A stretch of 41,640 bases of DNA from Planctomycetota bacterium (GCA_029260765.1 JAJDCP010000136.1:1-41640); one strand, 5' to 3'; numbered from the stretch's first letter, positions 1-9,415 are shown. Program-made: numbers and translations. The notes: generated from the letters alone by a model not told the origin.

Positions 1-34
1 CCGGTCCGATGCGCCTGGGCAGCCTGCCCCGCCC

Positions 35-135
35 ATGTGCCGTTTCGCCGTCGCCGCGCAGCGAAGCGGCCCAGGGGGTCGACCCGGAGGCCTGGCGCGC
101 CGGGTTGGAGGGCTCTGCAGCAAGACGGTGTTGGC
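35..135 (+). repeat. Dispersed repeat, copy A (internally deleted form)
   Basis: The stretch opens with ATGTGCCGTTTCGCCGTCGC, continues with a CGACCCGGAGGCCTGGCG core, and ends with GGAGGGCTCTGCAGCAAGAC. The same ordered blocks recur near 3386, 24255, 27858 and 30925. In this copy the variable middle (about 60-110 bases in copies B, D and E) is missing. The open frame beginning MCRFAVAA is shared with copies C and E but is not conserved further on, so I read it as part of the repeat and not a gene. Nothing recognisable lies between here and about 760. Confidence 0.7.
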
Positions 136-769
136 GAGATCGCGTGCATTCACGTTCTTCGATGAGTGCGCCCATGCCCATGAGCGCCCGATGGACCGCT
201 GAGGTACTCGGAGTCGAGTGCGCGAGACAGCCGCATGACGCTCTCGGATCGCCTCCGAGGCCGACTCAGATCGCGAGAGCGAAGCCGGCCAGGCCGGAGG
301 CCGCCCGTCAGGGCTTGCCGCCACGGCCGTGGGTGAGTCCTCGCTTCGCTCGGCCGCTCGGCCCGGCGCTCCTCCGTGCCCCTCCCCCTCGTTCCTCGGA
401 GGCCTGGCCCTTCGGCCGCAGCGCTGTGTTCCTCGGCGCGCGACCTCGCTGAGCAGCATGGCCAGGACACGGTCGAGCAGTTCCTGGGCATCGACTGTCT
501 GACGATAGCTCAACGTCCGCCAGGCAACGGCCACACCTGCGGCCGTTCGCCATTCCTCGCTCGTTCCACGCGCAGAAGAGCTCACTGACGCCACAGTTGG
601 TAACAACGAACGCCCCCGCTTTCTTCGTCGACGCGCCCAGCGCGACGATTGCCTTCGGCGCTGTTCAGGGGAACGGCCGAGCCAGCATCAGCGCAGCGGC
701 CGAACACTGGTGCCCCGGGCAGGACAGACCCATCAGCAAGGCGCAGCCCCCGAGCTCGATCTGCCGGTG

Positions 770-892
770 TTCGAGCGCCGCCCGGAACCGTGCGAAGCCC
801 TCGAGCGGTCGCTCGAGGTGGACCCTGCGCGGCGGCCACCTTCCGCGCAGAAGGCGCTCACCTGGCTCGAGAGGGGCGCTGATGTTCGGTGA
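770..892 (+). pseudogene. C-terminal tail fragment of a Ser/Thr protein kinase (remnant)
   Basis: The frame ending at the TGA at 890-892 reads LEVDPARRPPSAQKALTWLE. This is the typical end of a bacterial Hanks-type kinase domain, where a conserved Arg in the D-P-x-x-R-P motif closes subdomain XI and is followed by an S-A-x-x-A-L-x-W-L helix. Only about 40 residues are recognisable. No kinase catalytic loop or start can be found upstream, so this is a 5'-deleted remnant. The call rests on one short motif and could be wrong. Confidence 0.45.
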
Positions 893-1019
893 AGACCTTC
901 GCAGGTCCTGTGCCAGAAGACTCCGTTGCGCGCTGTTGCTGTCGAATTTCGAGTGCAAAACTCGATCTCTCTTACCCTGTACAACGTTGAGCAGAGCATC
1001 GAAGTAGAGAGGGGAGATC

Positions 1020-1778
1020 ATGTCTGGTGTGTTTCGACAGGCGATCCAGATCGCGTTCGTTGTATGCTGCGTGGTGGGAATCGAGCCGGCCTTCTGCCAG
1101 GCCGATCTGGCTGGGACTCCGCAAGAGCAGCTGGCGCGGATGAACAAGATCCTGGCCGAGCTGATCGCTCTGGCCGACGGTGGAGACCTGACAGCCCGGT
1201 CGGTCCAGGGCACCATCGACGGACTGCGGCGGCAGCAGACGAATGTCGAGGGAATGCTGCCTGCGATCTGGGGGGTCGGCTACCACGACTGGGCGTGGCA
1301 GCTGCTTCTTGTCGACAGCGAGCTCGAGAGTGTGATCGGTGTCGACGCCGACGATGTGCTGGCGGGCGTGGATTCCCACATCGAGGTCGCCTACGACGCC
1401 ATCGGGCACCTGATCACGCTGCTGATGTCGAGCCCGGACAAGGAGGCACAGGAGGCGGTCGAAACTCTCAAGGGCATGATGAGCTCGCTGCTGGCGGCGG
1501 GGGACAAGTACAAACAAGGAATCTGGAACAAGGACGACCTCGACCGGGTCCTCAAGGACGTCGTACGCCGCAAATACGCCCTGATGGACGGGCTGCCCAC
1601 CATCCACGGACACAGCTTCCAAAGCTGGTATGAAGCCTTCAATGCCTTCCGTGCGAGTCTGTTGCGCGTCGCCACGACCGCGGCGATGGCCGGAGACTCG
1701 GTCCCGGATCTCAGCGAAGGCCTACGTGAAGCGAAACGCCACAAGGAACGCATCGAGGAGATGTTTCCGGAGCGTTAG
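1020..1778 (+). CDS. Secreted hypothetical protein (252 aa)
   Basis: The protein starts with a clear signal peptide: basic MSGVFRQ, a hydrophobic run to about residue 20, then A-F-C-Q-A as the likely cleavage site. The mature part is about 225 residues, mostly amphipathic helix, rich in Asp and Leu, with no motif I recognise. The ATG is preceded by AGAGAGGGGAGATC, a strong ribosome site. A 6-bp inverted repeat, TCGAGT and ACTCGA with a 5-base loop, lies at 949-965 and could be a small operator. The gene stands alone, with a kinase remnant upstream. It is probably periplasmic or extracellular, and its function is unknown. Confidence 0.75.
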   Translation: MSGVFRQAIQIAFVVCCVVGIEPAFCQADLAGTPQEQLARMNKILAELIALADGGDLTARSVQGTIDGLRRQQTNVEGMLPAIWGVGYHDWAWQLLLVDSELESVIGVDADDVLAGVDSHIEVAYDAIGHLITLLMSSPDKEAQEAVETLKGMMSSLLAAGDKYKQGIWNKDDLDRVLKDVVRRKYALMDGLPTIHGHSFQSWYEAFNAFRASLLRVATTAAMAGDSVPDLSEGLREAKRHKERIEEMFPER

Positions 1779-2333
1779 CAGCCTGCCGGGAAGATACCGT
1801 CTTCGAGCGACGCCTGCCAAGATGCACCCCACCACCTGCAGTCTGGAATCACCCTCAGGCCGACATGGAGTTGCTTGTGTTGGGTCTCCACTGCTAGATC
1901 CCTCTTGTGCCGCGACGTCGCGCTCAGCTCGATCTCCAGATGGACGGGCCCGGTCAGGCCGTTCCCATAGGAGAGCCTGTGGAGGTCACGCTCTTTCCGC
2001 GGCAGTCAGGTTTCGGGAGGCTTCAGGCGCTTTGCTGGGAGTTGAAGGTTACACATCGTTGCGATTGCGTGCATTTGACGGTGAGCATGGCTCAAACCTC
2101 AGCTCCGGGCTTTTCGAACTCCATGCCGAGTCAGTTGATGGACAAGGCGTTCGCCCTGACTGCGTTAGCGCTGCTCTCCCTTCATTTGGGCTGTCCTTCA
2201 TTCGGCGCGAATCTTACGCAACCATGGTCCCGGGTTCGAGACAATCGGGGCACGCGAGCTGTGGATGAGAGAATGCAGTCTGGGCCAGTGATCGAACAGG
2301 CATCTGGCTTGATCGGTTGTCCGCTGCCCGCCA
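1779..2333. other. Intergenic, no gene supported
   Basis: Both strands were read. One short frame near 2140 begins MDKAFALTALALLSLHLGC and looks like a signal peptide, but it has no ribosome site and its continuation is not convincing. No repeat copy or remnant was recognised here. Confidence 0.5.
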
Positions 2334-2942
2334 TCAGCTGCTCCTCTTGCGCAGGGAGTTTTCGAGGTCGATCTTCAGTACCTCTTCCGGGGCCTCAGGC
2401 GTCTCCACAGGCCGTTTGGGCGACCAGAGGCAGGGCCCGCGCCGGGCCAGGAAGTCCCGAGCGGCACGCCAGTCCTGTGGTGCGGCCGACTTCCAGTCAG
2501 CGATCAGGGCAGTCTCTGCGGTGGCCTCTGCGGCCTGCACCCGCTCGTAGAACTTCCCATAGGCCCCGCTCTTAACGGCCCCGCCCTTCTTCAGCCAGCG
2601 GTAGTAGGTGTCGTGGGGGATGCCCGCATACACGGAGGCCACGCGCACGAAGTTCCCCGCCCTGATCGCCTTCAGGAGCTTCCCGCAGGTCTGAGCATTC
2701 CACTTCTTCTGGCACCGATCACCGGGGACCCAGCTCTCGTAGGTCGCCACCCGCTCGTCCTGGACCACACGGCGCGTGTAGCCGGCACGGAGCGCGCGTA
2801 GCGCCCTCGCCAGGCTGCGGAGCCCGGCTGGGATCAGCTCGGCCTCGTAGAGCTCGCGCGGCGTCCCGAATACCAGCACGATCTCCTGTTCGCAGATCGG
2901 GCCGAGTCGAGGCCGCGGTCCGCCCAGAACCAGGTGACGCAC
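2334..2942 (-). CDS. HTH protein resembling phage terminase small subunits / transposase-like HTH
   Basis: Residues 97-120 form a helix-turn-helix of the type V-A-x-x-A-G-I-x-x-x-T-Y-Y-R-W-L-K-K-G. Residues 125-178 follow the usual pattern of this family: an acidic/Ala-rich helix (F-Y-E-R-V-Q-x-A-E-A), then D-W-R-A-A-R-D-F-L-A-R-R and W-S-P-K. That arrangement is typical of small phage terminase-like DNA-binding proteins found in prophages and as orphans. The first 75 or so residues are less convincing and the true start may lie further in (around residue 75-85). No large terminase or other phage gene is nearby, so this is probably a stranded prophage gene. Confidence 0.6.
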   Translation of the reverse strand: MRHLVLGGPRPRLGPICEQEIVLVFGTPRELYEAELIPAGLRSLARALRALRAGYTRRVVQDERVATYESWVPGDRCQKKWNAQTCGKLLKAIRAGNFVRVASVYAGIPHDTYYRWLKKGGAVKSGAYGKFYERVQAAEATAETALIADWKSAAPQDWRAARDFLARRGPCLWSPKRPVETPEAPEEVLKIDLENSLRKRSS

Positions 2943-2974
2943 GTGAAGGGATCGTCCTCTGCCACGCTCCAGCG

Positions 2975-3111
2975 GATCGCTTCAGGACCGCGTCCACTTC
3001 AAGTCCTTGTGTCAGGCCAACGACTCCGAGATCGGCCCGGCAGAGTGCGGGTCCCGCCGCGAAACTGACGATCAGGGCCAACGGGATCGCCTTCCGGAGT
3101 TCGATGTCCAT
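2975..3111 (-). pseudogene. 5' fragment of a signal-peptide protein
   Basis: From an ATG at 3111 preceded by GGGATGAATTG, the frame encodes MDIELRKAIPLALIVSFAAG followed by P-A-L-C-R-A-D, a good signal peptide. About 20 further plausible residues follow. The frame stays open to 2719, but from about 2975 it turns into Arg/Pro/Gly-rich shadow sequence. I therefore read it as the beginning of a secreted protein whose body has been lost or frameshifted. What it encoded cannot be said. Confidence 0.35.
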
Positions 3112-3385
3112 CAATTCATCCCCTGCTTTGTCGATGCACGATCTCCAGTGTAACGGGTCCACGTGGGCGGGCCCATGTCTGTCGGCTTCAGGCAGCGGTG
3201 CGAGCATCCGCCCGAGGTCTGTCAAACCAGCTTCAGCGACCACTCGCGCAGGACAGCTGCCCTCCAGCGGGATGCTGCCATCAACCGCAGAAGTGCTAAA
3301 CTTGAGATAGAATGCCCGTCACGAGAGCATGTTCAACACCCGCCCCAGGCCATCCATCCCACCCAAGAGCCCACGATGGATTCAT

Positions 3386-3575
3386 CTGGGCGTCGCCGTG
3401 CAGCGAAGCGGCCCGAAGGGTCGACCCGGAGGCTTGGCGCCCTGGTTGCCTCCGTCGGGGATGGGACCCCCCTGTCAAATCAGAGATTGTGAGGTTTGCG
3501 AGAGCAAGCAGGTTGCCAGGGCGGAGGGCGAGCGGCAAGACGGTATTGCGGAGCCGAGGCTCGCTGCGCGCTGCG
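3386..3575 (+). repeat. Dispersed repeat, copy B (full-length form)
   Basis: It begins CTGGGCGTCGCCGTGCAGCG and has the GGTCGACCCGGAGGCTTGGC core. A variable middle of about 90 bases follows, then GGAGGGCGAGCGGCAAGACG and GTATTGCGGAGCCGAG. It is closest to copy D (27858) in its 3' block, whereas copies A, C and E carry the GGGCTCTGCAGCGAAACGG version. The surroundings from 3112 to 3814 hold no gene I can support. Confidence 0.7.
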
Positions 3576-3814
3576 TGTAGCTACCGCCGCTGTGGTAGGC
3601 GTCTGTGACGTGCTACTCGAGCGCGACCCGTGCGGCATGTCTACGGCAAAGGGTGCAGATGGTCGGACGCGTACCGCAGAGCGTCCTCCGACTGCACCAC
3701 CAGCCCCGCGGCCGAGAATGCCAGCAGCTCGCCATCGTGGCTCGGGATGCGCCAGAGGACCCTGCCGTCTTGTCTGCGTACACCTGGAGCAAACCTCTTC
3801 GCGGGCAGCCAGAA

Positions 3815-3940
3815 TCAGAATTGGCCGTTCTCGTTCTTCCACGCGCTAGGTGGTGGGATCGCCTCGATCGTGTCCCAATGCTCGACCACCTTGCCCTCGG
3901 CGAGGCGAAAGCGGTCGTAGCACGCGGTGTGGGGGATCGG
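3815..3940 (-). pseudogene. C-terminal fragment of a SnoaL-like (NTF2-fold) protein
   Basis: Read on the minus strand to the TGA at 3815-3817, the sequence gives Y-D-R-F-R-L-A-E-G-K-V-V-E-H-W-D-T-I-E-A-I-P-P, then W-K-N-E-N-G-Q-F and stop. The K-x-V-E-H-W-D-x-x-x-x-I-P pattern is the classical last beta-strands of SnoaL-like polyketide cyclase or ester-cyclase-type NTF2-fold proteins. Only about 40 residues remain and they start abruptly about 40 bases from the end of the DUF11 gene. It is a 5'-truncated remnant with no start codon. Confidence 0.6.
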
Positions 3941-3978
3941 CGCCTCGGGGGCAGGTGGAGGGAGAGGTGCGGGCGCCG

Positions 3979-6900
3979 TCACTCCAGGCCCGTGTAGGAG
4001 ATGCGCCAGGCGCCGCCGTCGAACAGCACCTTCCCGGCCCCAGGTCCCGACATCTCGTACTGGACCGCGCCGAAGGCGCCGTTCTGGAGGTCGAGGGCAT
4101 CCTTCCCGGTGCCGCCGTCGAATATCAGTCCCGCGGGCGCCGGCGGCAGCGGATTCCCAGTCCCGAAGTCGAGGGTCAGGGTGTCGTCGCCGCCCCGCAC
4201 GGTGATGACGATGCCGTCCGGGCCGACGATGGCGGCGAGGGGGAGCTCGACGGTGGAGGGGTCGATCTGCGTCGTCGACGTGCCCGCCAGGAGCGGCTGG
4301 CCCGGATCGTGGATCCGCAGGTTCCCGCCGACCAGGGAGAGGGTCAGCGCATTGGACGCCATGCCGTCGAGGTCGAGCACCTGCAGGTTCGCCTGGGCGT
4401 CCAGCCCGACGCGCGTCGGGAGGATGGTCGCCGTGTCCTCGGTGGCGGTGTCGTCGGCGGTGTCGATCCGCGTCTCGTTACTCGCCGTGACCGTGGCCGT
4501 CTGGCTGACCGTGGCCCCGCGCGCCACGCTGTCGTTCACGGTCAGCACGATGGTCAGGACCTCGCTGGCTCCGACGGGCAGGCTGCCGACCGTCCAGGTG
4601 CCCGGGGAGGTGCCGACGGGAGCGTAGGAGGTCGCGCCGCTCGGGGTGATCGAGTCGAGGGAGGCGCCCGCGGGCAGCGTGACGACCTCGCTGAGCTCGA
4701 CGCCCGACGCGTCGGAGGGCCCGGCGTTGCGCACCGTCACCGTGTGGGTCAGGTTGCCCGGGCCGGGGCCGGCGATGACGGGGTCGGGGGTGTCGAGGGT
4801 CGAGACCTGCAGGTCGACGCGGCGCTGGACGGTGGTGTTCTCGGACGCCGTGTCGTCGCCGGTGTCGAGCAGGGTCTCGTTCGCGCTGGTCAGCGTCGCC
4901 GTCGAGCTGACGATCGCGCCGTCGGCGGCCGAAGTCCCGACCGTGAGGACGACCGTCAGCACTTCGCTGGCGCCGGCGGCGAGGCTACCGACGGTCCAGG
5001 TGCCGGGGGAGGTGTCGGGAGGGGCGTAGCTGGTCGTTCCGCTCGGGATGAGCGAGGCGATGGACACCCCCGCGGGCAGGGAGACGACCTCGCTCAGGGT
5101 CAGGCCGGAGGCATCGGAGGGCCCGGCGTTTCTCAGGGTGACTGCGTGGGTGAGGTTGCCCGCCCCGCTGCCTGCGGTGACGGGGTCCGCGGTGTCGACG
5201 ATGCGGACCTGAAGGTCGACGCGGCGCTGAACAGTGGTGTTCTCGCTGGCGCTGTCGTCGCCAGTGTTGAGGCGCGTCTCGTCGACGCCGGTGACGGTGG
5301 CCGTCGAGCTGAGGCTGGCGCCGTCGGCGACAGAGGGCCCGACCGTGAGCACGACGGTCAACACCTCTGTGGCTCCGACGGGCAAGCTGCTGACCGTCCA
5401 GGTGCCCGGGGAGGTGTCGGCGGGGGCGTAGCTCGTGCTCCCGCTCGGGACGATCGAGGCGACCGAGGCGCCCGTGGGCAGGGAGACGACCTCGCTCAGG
5501 GTGAGGCCGGAGGCGTCGGAGGGCCCGGTGTTGGTCACGCTGACGGTGTGGATGAGGTTGCCCGCACCGCTGCCCGCGGTGACGGGGTCGGGCGCGTCGA
5601 GCATGCTGACCTGGAGGTCGACGATGCGCTGCACGGTGGTGTTCCCGATCGCGCTGTCGTCACCGGTGTCGATCGGGGTCTGGCCGACGGAGGCGACCGC
5701 GGTCGTCGTGCGGACGGTGGCGCCGTGGGCCGCGGAGGCGCCGACGCTCAGCACCACGGTCAGGGTCGCGCTGGCTCCGACGGGCAGGCTGCCGACGGTC
5801 CACGTCCCGGAGGGGGCGCCGGCGGGGGCGTAGGTCGCGCTTCCGCTCGGGGTGATCGAGACGACGGAGGCGCCCGGCGGCAGGCTGACGGCCTCGCTGA
5901 GGGTGAGCGAGGTGGCCGCGGAGGGCCCGACGTTGGTGACGGTGATCGTGTGGGTGAGGTTGCCCACGCCGCTGCCGGCCGTGACGGGATCGGGGGTGGC
6001 GAGGACGCTGACCTGGAGGTCGACCGTCTGCTGGACGGTGGTGGTCTCGATCGCGGTGTCGTCACCGGTGTTGATCAGGGCCTGCTCGCTGGTGGTGACG
6101 GTGGTCGTCGAGCGGACGGTCGCGCCGTGGGCGGTGGAGGCTCCGACCGTGCAGACGAGGGTGAGCGTCTTGCTCCCCCCGACCGGCAGGTTCCCGACGA
6201 ACCAGATGCCCGGGGAGGTGGCGGGGGGCGTGTAGGTGGTCCCGGCGCCCGCAGTGATCGAGACCAGCGAAGCTCCCGTGGGCAGCGCGAACACTTCGCT
6301 GAGATGGACGCCGGAGGCGTCAGAAGGCCCGGCGTTGGTGACGGTGACGGTGTGTGTGAGGTTGCTCGGGCCGCTGCCGGCGGTGACGGGATCGGGGGTG
6401 TCGACGGCGCTGACCTGCAGGTCGATCCTGCCGCGGACCTCGGTTTCCTCGTAGGCGGCGTCGTCACCGGTGTTGATCTTCGGCTCGTTGACGCCGGTCA
6501 GGGTGGCCGTGGAGTTGACGCTGGCGGCGACCTCGGCGGAGGGCCCGACGGTCATCGCGATGGTGAGGACCTCGCTGTCGCCGGCTGCGAGGTCTCCGAC
6601 GGTCCAGGTGCCCGAGGAGGCGTCGGGCGGCGCGTAGGTCGTGCTCCCGCTCGGGGTGATCGAGGTGATGGAGACCCCGACGGGCAGGGACGTGACCTCG
6701 CTGAGGGTGACCCCCGAGGCGTCGGAGGGCCCGGCGTTGGTGACGGTGACGGTGTGTGTGAGGTTGTTCGGGCCGCTGCCGGCGATGACGGGGTCGGGGG
6801 TGTCGACGAGGTTGACCTGGAGGTCGACGCGGCGCTCGACGTCGGTGTATTCGGTGACTGAGTAAGGAAAGTTGGTCTGCAAGACCGCGTCGGCCGTGGG

Positions 6901-7689
6901 ATATTCGGCCACGAGGTCGATGACGTCGGCGCCGGCGGCGACCGAAGGCCCGACCGTGATCTCCATGGTGAGGGTCGCGGTCGAGTCTGGCTCCAGGGTT
7001 CCGACGCTCCAGTAGGCGGAGGGGTAGGACCCCTGGCTTGTGCGGACCCTGTGCACGGAGGCTCCCGCCGGCAGAGAGGCAACCACCCTGATCAGGGAGT
7101 TGGCGGCGTCGGACGGCCCGTGGTTGGTCAGGGTGACGGTGTAGTGGAGGTTGCCAGGGCCGCTGCCGGCGATGACGGGATCGACGTCGTCGTCGACGGT
7201 CGCCTCGAAGTCGACGAAGCTCGAGATCGTGGTCTGCTCTGTTTTGATGTCATCGTCGAGGTTGATCAGCGTCTGGTCGACATCATCGACGTAGACGCGG
7301 GTCTCGATGGCGGCATGGTGGGGCGCGGAGGGTGCGGCGGTATAGACGATGGTCAGGGTCCTGCTCTCTCCGACCGGGAGACTCCCGACGATCCAGGTGT
7401 CGGGTCTGACGTCCCAGGTCGTGCTTCCGCTCGGCGTGACCGAGGCGATGGAGACTCCCGCAGGGCTTGATGTTTGGCTCATGTCGAGCCAGACGCGCGT
7501 CGCGTCGGAGGGACCGGCGTTGGTGACGGTGAAGGTGTGGGTGAGGTTGGCTCCGCCCGCAGTCACCCAATTGGCGCCGACGGAGGTCACCTGGAGGTCG
7601 ACCTCCTCGATCGTGACCTGCGCGAAGACCGCCTTCCCCGGCAGCCCCAGGGCCGCGACCAGCACCAGCAACGTCATCCAGCGAACCAT
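3979..7689 (-). CDS. Large secreted DUF11-repeat surface protein (1236 aa)
   Basis: Residues 1-24 form a signal peptide (MVRWMTLLVLVAALGLPGKA, then V-F-A-Q). Eight DUF11-type beta-sandwich repeats of about 132 residues follow. Each opens V-D-L-Q-V, carries D-P-V-(I/T)-A-G-S-G and L-T-H-T-V-T-V-T-N-A-G-P-S-D-A, and ends in a T-x-x-T-G-D-D-x-A stretch. The last 140 or so residues form a different module with G-G-D-D-T-L-T-L-D-F-G and a terminal I-S-Y-T-G-L-E, shared with the protein at 20729-23602. The ATG at 7689 was chosen over an in-frame start at 7959 because AGCGGAGGGACGGCG precedes it and the signal peptide begins there. It is probably a long extracellular stalk or adhesin-like protein. 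DUF11 domains are structural and the binding partner is unknown. Confidence 0.9.
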   Translation of the reverse strand: MVRWMTLLVLVAALGLPGKAVFAQVTIEEVDLQVTSVGANWVTAGGANLTHTFTVTNAGPSDATRVWLDMSQTSSPAGVSIASVTPSGSTTWDVRPDTWIVGSLPVGESRTLTIVYTAAPSAPHHAAIETRVYVDDVDQTLINLDDDIKTEQTTISSFVDFEATVDDDVDPVIAGSGPGNLHYTVTLTNHGPSDAANSLIRVVASLPAGASVHRVRTSQGSYPSAYWSVGTLEPDSTATLTMEITVGPSVAAGADVIDLVAEYPTADAVLQTNFPYSVTEYTDVERRVDLQVNLVDTPDPVIAGSGPNNLTHTVTVTNAGPSDASGVTLSEVTSLPVGVSITSITPSGSTTYAPPDASSGTWTVGDLAAGDSEVLTIAMTVGPSAEVAASVNSTATLTGVNEPKINTGDDAAYEETEVRGRIDLQVSAVDTPDPVTAGSGPSNLTHTVTVTNAGPSDASGVHLSEVFALPTGASLVSITAGAGTTYTPPATSPGIWFVGNLPVGGSKTLTLVCTVGASTAHGATVRSTTTVTTSEQALINTGDDTAIETTTVQQTVDLQVSVLATPDPVTAGSGVGNLTHTITVTNVGPSAATSLTLSEAVSLPPGASVVSITPSGSATYAPAGAPSGTWTVGSLPVGASATLTVVLSVGASAAHGATVRTTTAVASVGQTPIDTGDDSAIGNTTVQRIVDLQVSMLDAPDPVTAGSGAGNLIHTVSVTNTGPSDASGLTLSEVVSLPTGASVASIVPSGSTSYAPADTSPGTWTVSSLPVGATEVLTVVLTVGPSVADGASLSSTATVTGVDETRLNTGDDSASENTTVQRRVDLQVRIVDTADPVTAGSGAGNLTHAVTLRNAGPSDASGLTLSEVVSLPAGVSIASLIPSGTTSYAPPDTSPGTWTVGSLAAGASEVLTVVLTVGTSAADGAIVSSTATLTSANETLLDTGDDTASENTTVQRRVDLQVSTLDTPDPVIAGPGPGNLTHTVTVRNAGPSDASGVELSEVVTLPAGASLDSITPSGATSYAPVGTSPGTWTVGSLPVGASEVLTIVLTVNDSVARGATVSQTATVTASNETRIDTADDTATEDTATILPTRVGLDAQANLQVLDLDGMASNALTLSLVGGNLRIHDPGQPLLAGTSTTQIDPSTVELPLAAIVGPDGIVITVRGGDDTLTLDFGTGNPLPPAPAGLIFDGGTGKDALDLQNGAFGAVQYEMSGPGAGKVLFDGGAWRISYTGLE
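4430..6870 (-). repeat. Tandem ~396-bp DNA repeats encoding DUF11 domains
   Basis: Repeats 3 to 8 of the DUF11 protein are alike at base level as well as protein level. For example, a block reading GGTGTTCTC after GCGCTGNACNGTG recurs near 4822, 5218 and, in diverged form, 5617 and 6025, at about 396-base steps. This suggests growth by unequal recombination, and such arrays are also prone to collapse in short-read assembly. Confidence 0.65.
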
Positions 7690-7734
7690 CGCCGTCCCTC
7701 CGCTCTTCGGGGTCTCTCCATCTGCCCGCAAAGC

Positions 7735-7940
7735 CCATACCGACGCCGGACCGTCGCGCTGGCGCCGTTCAACGTCCAGGTGTCGATGACGAGATCGTAG
7801 ACCTCCCAGGAATCCACCGCGAAGAAGAGCCCACTCCCCCCGGTGCGTCCTCAGAAGGCGAAGAGCCTGCCTCCGACGGACACCACCGCGGCGCCCCCTC
7901 GCGGGACGTGCATAGGATTGACCTCGACGCTGGCGGGCGC
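7735..7940 (-). pseudogene. Kelch-repeat remnant with an in-frame stop
   Basis: On the minus strand the frame reads N-P-M-H-V-P-R-G-G-A-A-V-V-S-V-G-G-R-L-F-A-F, then a TGA at 7853-7851, then G-R-T-G-G-S-G and V-D-S-W-E-V-Y-D-L-V-I-D-T-W-T. The R-G-G-x-A-x-V-x-x-G-G-R-L-F-x-F...E-V-Y-D-x-x-x-D-T-W-T pattern is that of a kelch beta-propeller blade. One to one and a half blades survive just upstream of the DUF11 gene start. It cannot be part of that protein because of the stop and the frame. Confidence 0.6.
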
Positions 7941-8381
7941 GGCGTTCCCGCGCGCGCATCGACCTCTGAAGGGAACTTCCCGCTCCGCCGCGCGTCGAGG
8001 ATGTTACCGGCAGGCAACCACCGGCGGTCGGCGCCGCTCCCTCGCGTAACGCAGCGCAGGCGACTCTGGAGGCTCAACTCCTCGGATCCCTCGAGGTCGC
8101 TCGAATGAGAACGGCAAACATAGCCCCGAACGAGCATCCGCAGCACAGCCTGGCTCAGACCCGACCCGGACCGCTCCGCCAGAGGCGCCGCTCGCGAAGC
8201 TCATCGAGATCACATGCTCCGAGGACGGCCGCCCGTAGAATTCTATGGCCGCGACGGAGGGGGTGGTGGACGCCTTCAATCTCGCTGAGATGACACAACT
8301 GGCCTGAGCCGCACCGACGGTTGAGTCCTGCCTGTCGCGCGCAACCCTGCGTTGGGTCCGCCCGCGAGAGGCCAGGCCGCT
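7941..8381. other. Intergenic with one short repeat also found near 29352
   Basis: No gene is supported. Bases 8122-8180 contain CAGCCTGGCTCAGACC within about 60 bases similar to 29352-29410 (see that entry). The remainder shows no recognisable remnant. Confidence 0.5.
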
Positions 8382-9050
8382 TCACGCAGACGCGTCGTCC
8401 ACCATGCGCTCACAGATGTGCGCGATGACGGCGTGTTCATCGTGATCTTCGAAGTCGATCTCCCAGTCCTCGTCGTCGGCCGCCTCAGCGGCACCGGCGC
8501 GAAAGTCGTTGCGGATGCCGGCTTGCGTGGAACGGCGCTCGCTGTAGCCGAAGGGCTCGCCCGTCGACCAGTAGACGAACAGGCGGGCGCCGACGGAGCA
8601 GCCCGCGGCCGTCCGCTCATAGAGATCATCGTAGCAGGCCGCGTGCGAAGTGCCCGGGTACGGCATAACGAGCGGATCGCCGCCACCCAGGGGCTCGATG
8701 ACCGTGACATACGGAGCCTCCACCAGGGCGCTCAGGGCGGCTTCCCACTTCGGATCGTCGGGATCCAGCTCGCGAGCGACGTGCTCCGCGGCGTGGCGCA
8801 ACCAGGGCTGAAGGCAGCGTCGCACCTCATCCTCGCTCAAGATTGCGAGGCTGCATGCGTGGGGGTAGCTGAAGAAACAATCCGCCAGGTGGCGTCGCGC
8901 GCCCGGCGATCCAGCCAGGAATGCAGCCTGCTCTTCGGTGCATCTGTCACCATCCAGGTGTCGGATCAGGATCCGACGCCAATGAGCTCGGAACGCCTGG
9001 ATCAGTTCGCGCTCTGCCCTCGTGACAAGCTCCGTCTCGCAGTCGCTCAT
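8382..9050 (-). CDS. Hypothetical acidic protein (222 aa)
   Basis: The ATG at 9050 is preceded by CTGGAGACACATC, a good ribosome site. An earlier in-frame ATG at 9140 would add only an unlikely extension. The protein is cytoplasmic by appearance, with no signal or membrane segment. Its N-terminal half is helical with several Cys and His residues (C-F-F-S-Y-P-H-A-C near residue 70), followed by a beta-rich stretch around residue 115-165 (V-T-V-I-E-P-L-G-G-G-D-P). It ends in an acidic tail (D-D-E-D-W-E-I-D-F-E-D). I do not recognise the family. Codon use is regular GC-rich, so I consider it real. Confidence 0.65.
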   Translation of the reverse strand: MSDCETELVTRAERELIQAFRAHWRRILIRHLDGDRCTEEQAAFLAGSPGARRHLADCFFSYPHACSLAILSEDEVRRCLQPWLRHAAEHVARELDPDDPKWEAALSALVEAPYVTVIEPLGGGDPLVMPYPGTSHAACYDDLYERTAAGCSVGARLFVYWSTGEPFGYSERRSTQAGIRNDFRAGAAEAADDEDWEIDFEDHDEHAVIAHICERMVDDASA

Positions 9051-9157
9051 GATGTGTCTCCAGAAGGCGAAAGCCTGTGCGCCTGGCATTATACGCTTGC
9101 ACCCGTGGCGCCCGCAGCGTGAGTTCTCCTTCGCGGGCACAGACCAGTTGCCTTAAA

Positions 9158-9415
9158 CTAGACCGGGGTCACCGGAATGACGTATGTCGTGACGCGGCGT
9201 TCGATCCACTCGGCACGCCCCTCGACGACGAAGTTCTCAAAGCGGGGATCGACGTCGGGGCGCGCGGCTGCCTCGAAGGCTTCTCAGGTGTCGGTCACAC
9301 GCACCGTGCCGTCGTCGCGGTAGAGCTTCCACCGGTCGTCATCAGTAGAACTCGGCGCTGTTCTCGATGAACGGACCGTCAAGGATTCGTCGGTCAGCGT
9401 ACAGCGTGGAGGCCG
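9158..9415 (-). pseudogene. Remnant of an unknown protein, frameshift plus in-frame stop
   Basis: Directly downstream of the DUF3592 gene, the minus strand reads R-R-I-L-D-G-P-F-I-E-N-S-A-E-F-Y, changes frame near 9343, and continues W-K-L-Y-R-D-D-G-T-V-R-V-T-D. It then meets a TGA near 9287 and goes on E-A-F-E-A-A-A-R-P-D-V-D-P-R-F-E-N-F and E-W-I-E-R-R-V-T-T-Y to the TAG at 9158-9160. All pieces have good coding character in one consistent direction, so they were probably one gene that has taken two lesions. I do not recognise the family. Confidence 0.5.

Noticed and set aside
2140..2330. A possible signal-peptide gene beginning MDKAFALTALALLSLHLGC
   Set aside because: There is no ribosome site, and the sequence after the hydrophobic run lacks coding character.
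3850..6861. A 1003-residue open frame on the plus strand opposite the DUF11 gene
   Set aside because: It is the antisense shadow of a GC-rich repeat gene: Gly/Arg/Asp-rich, repetitive with the same 396-base period, and with no fold or family.
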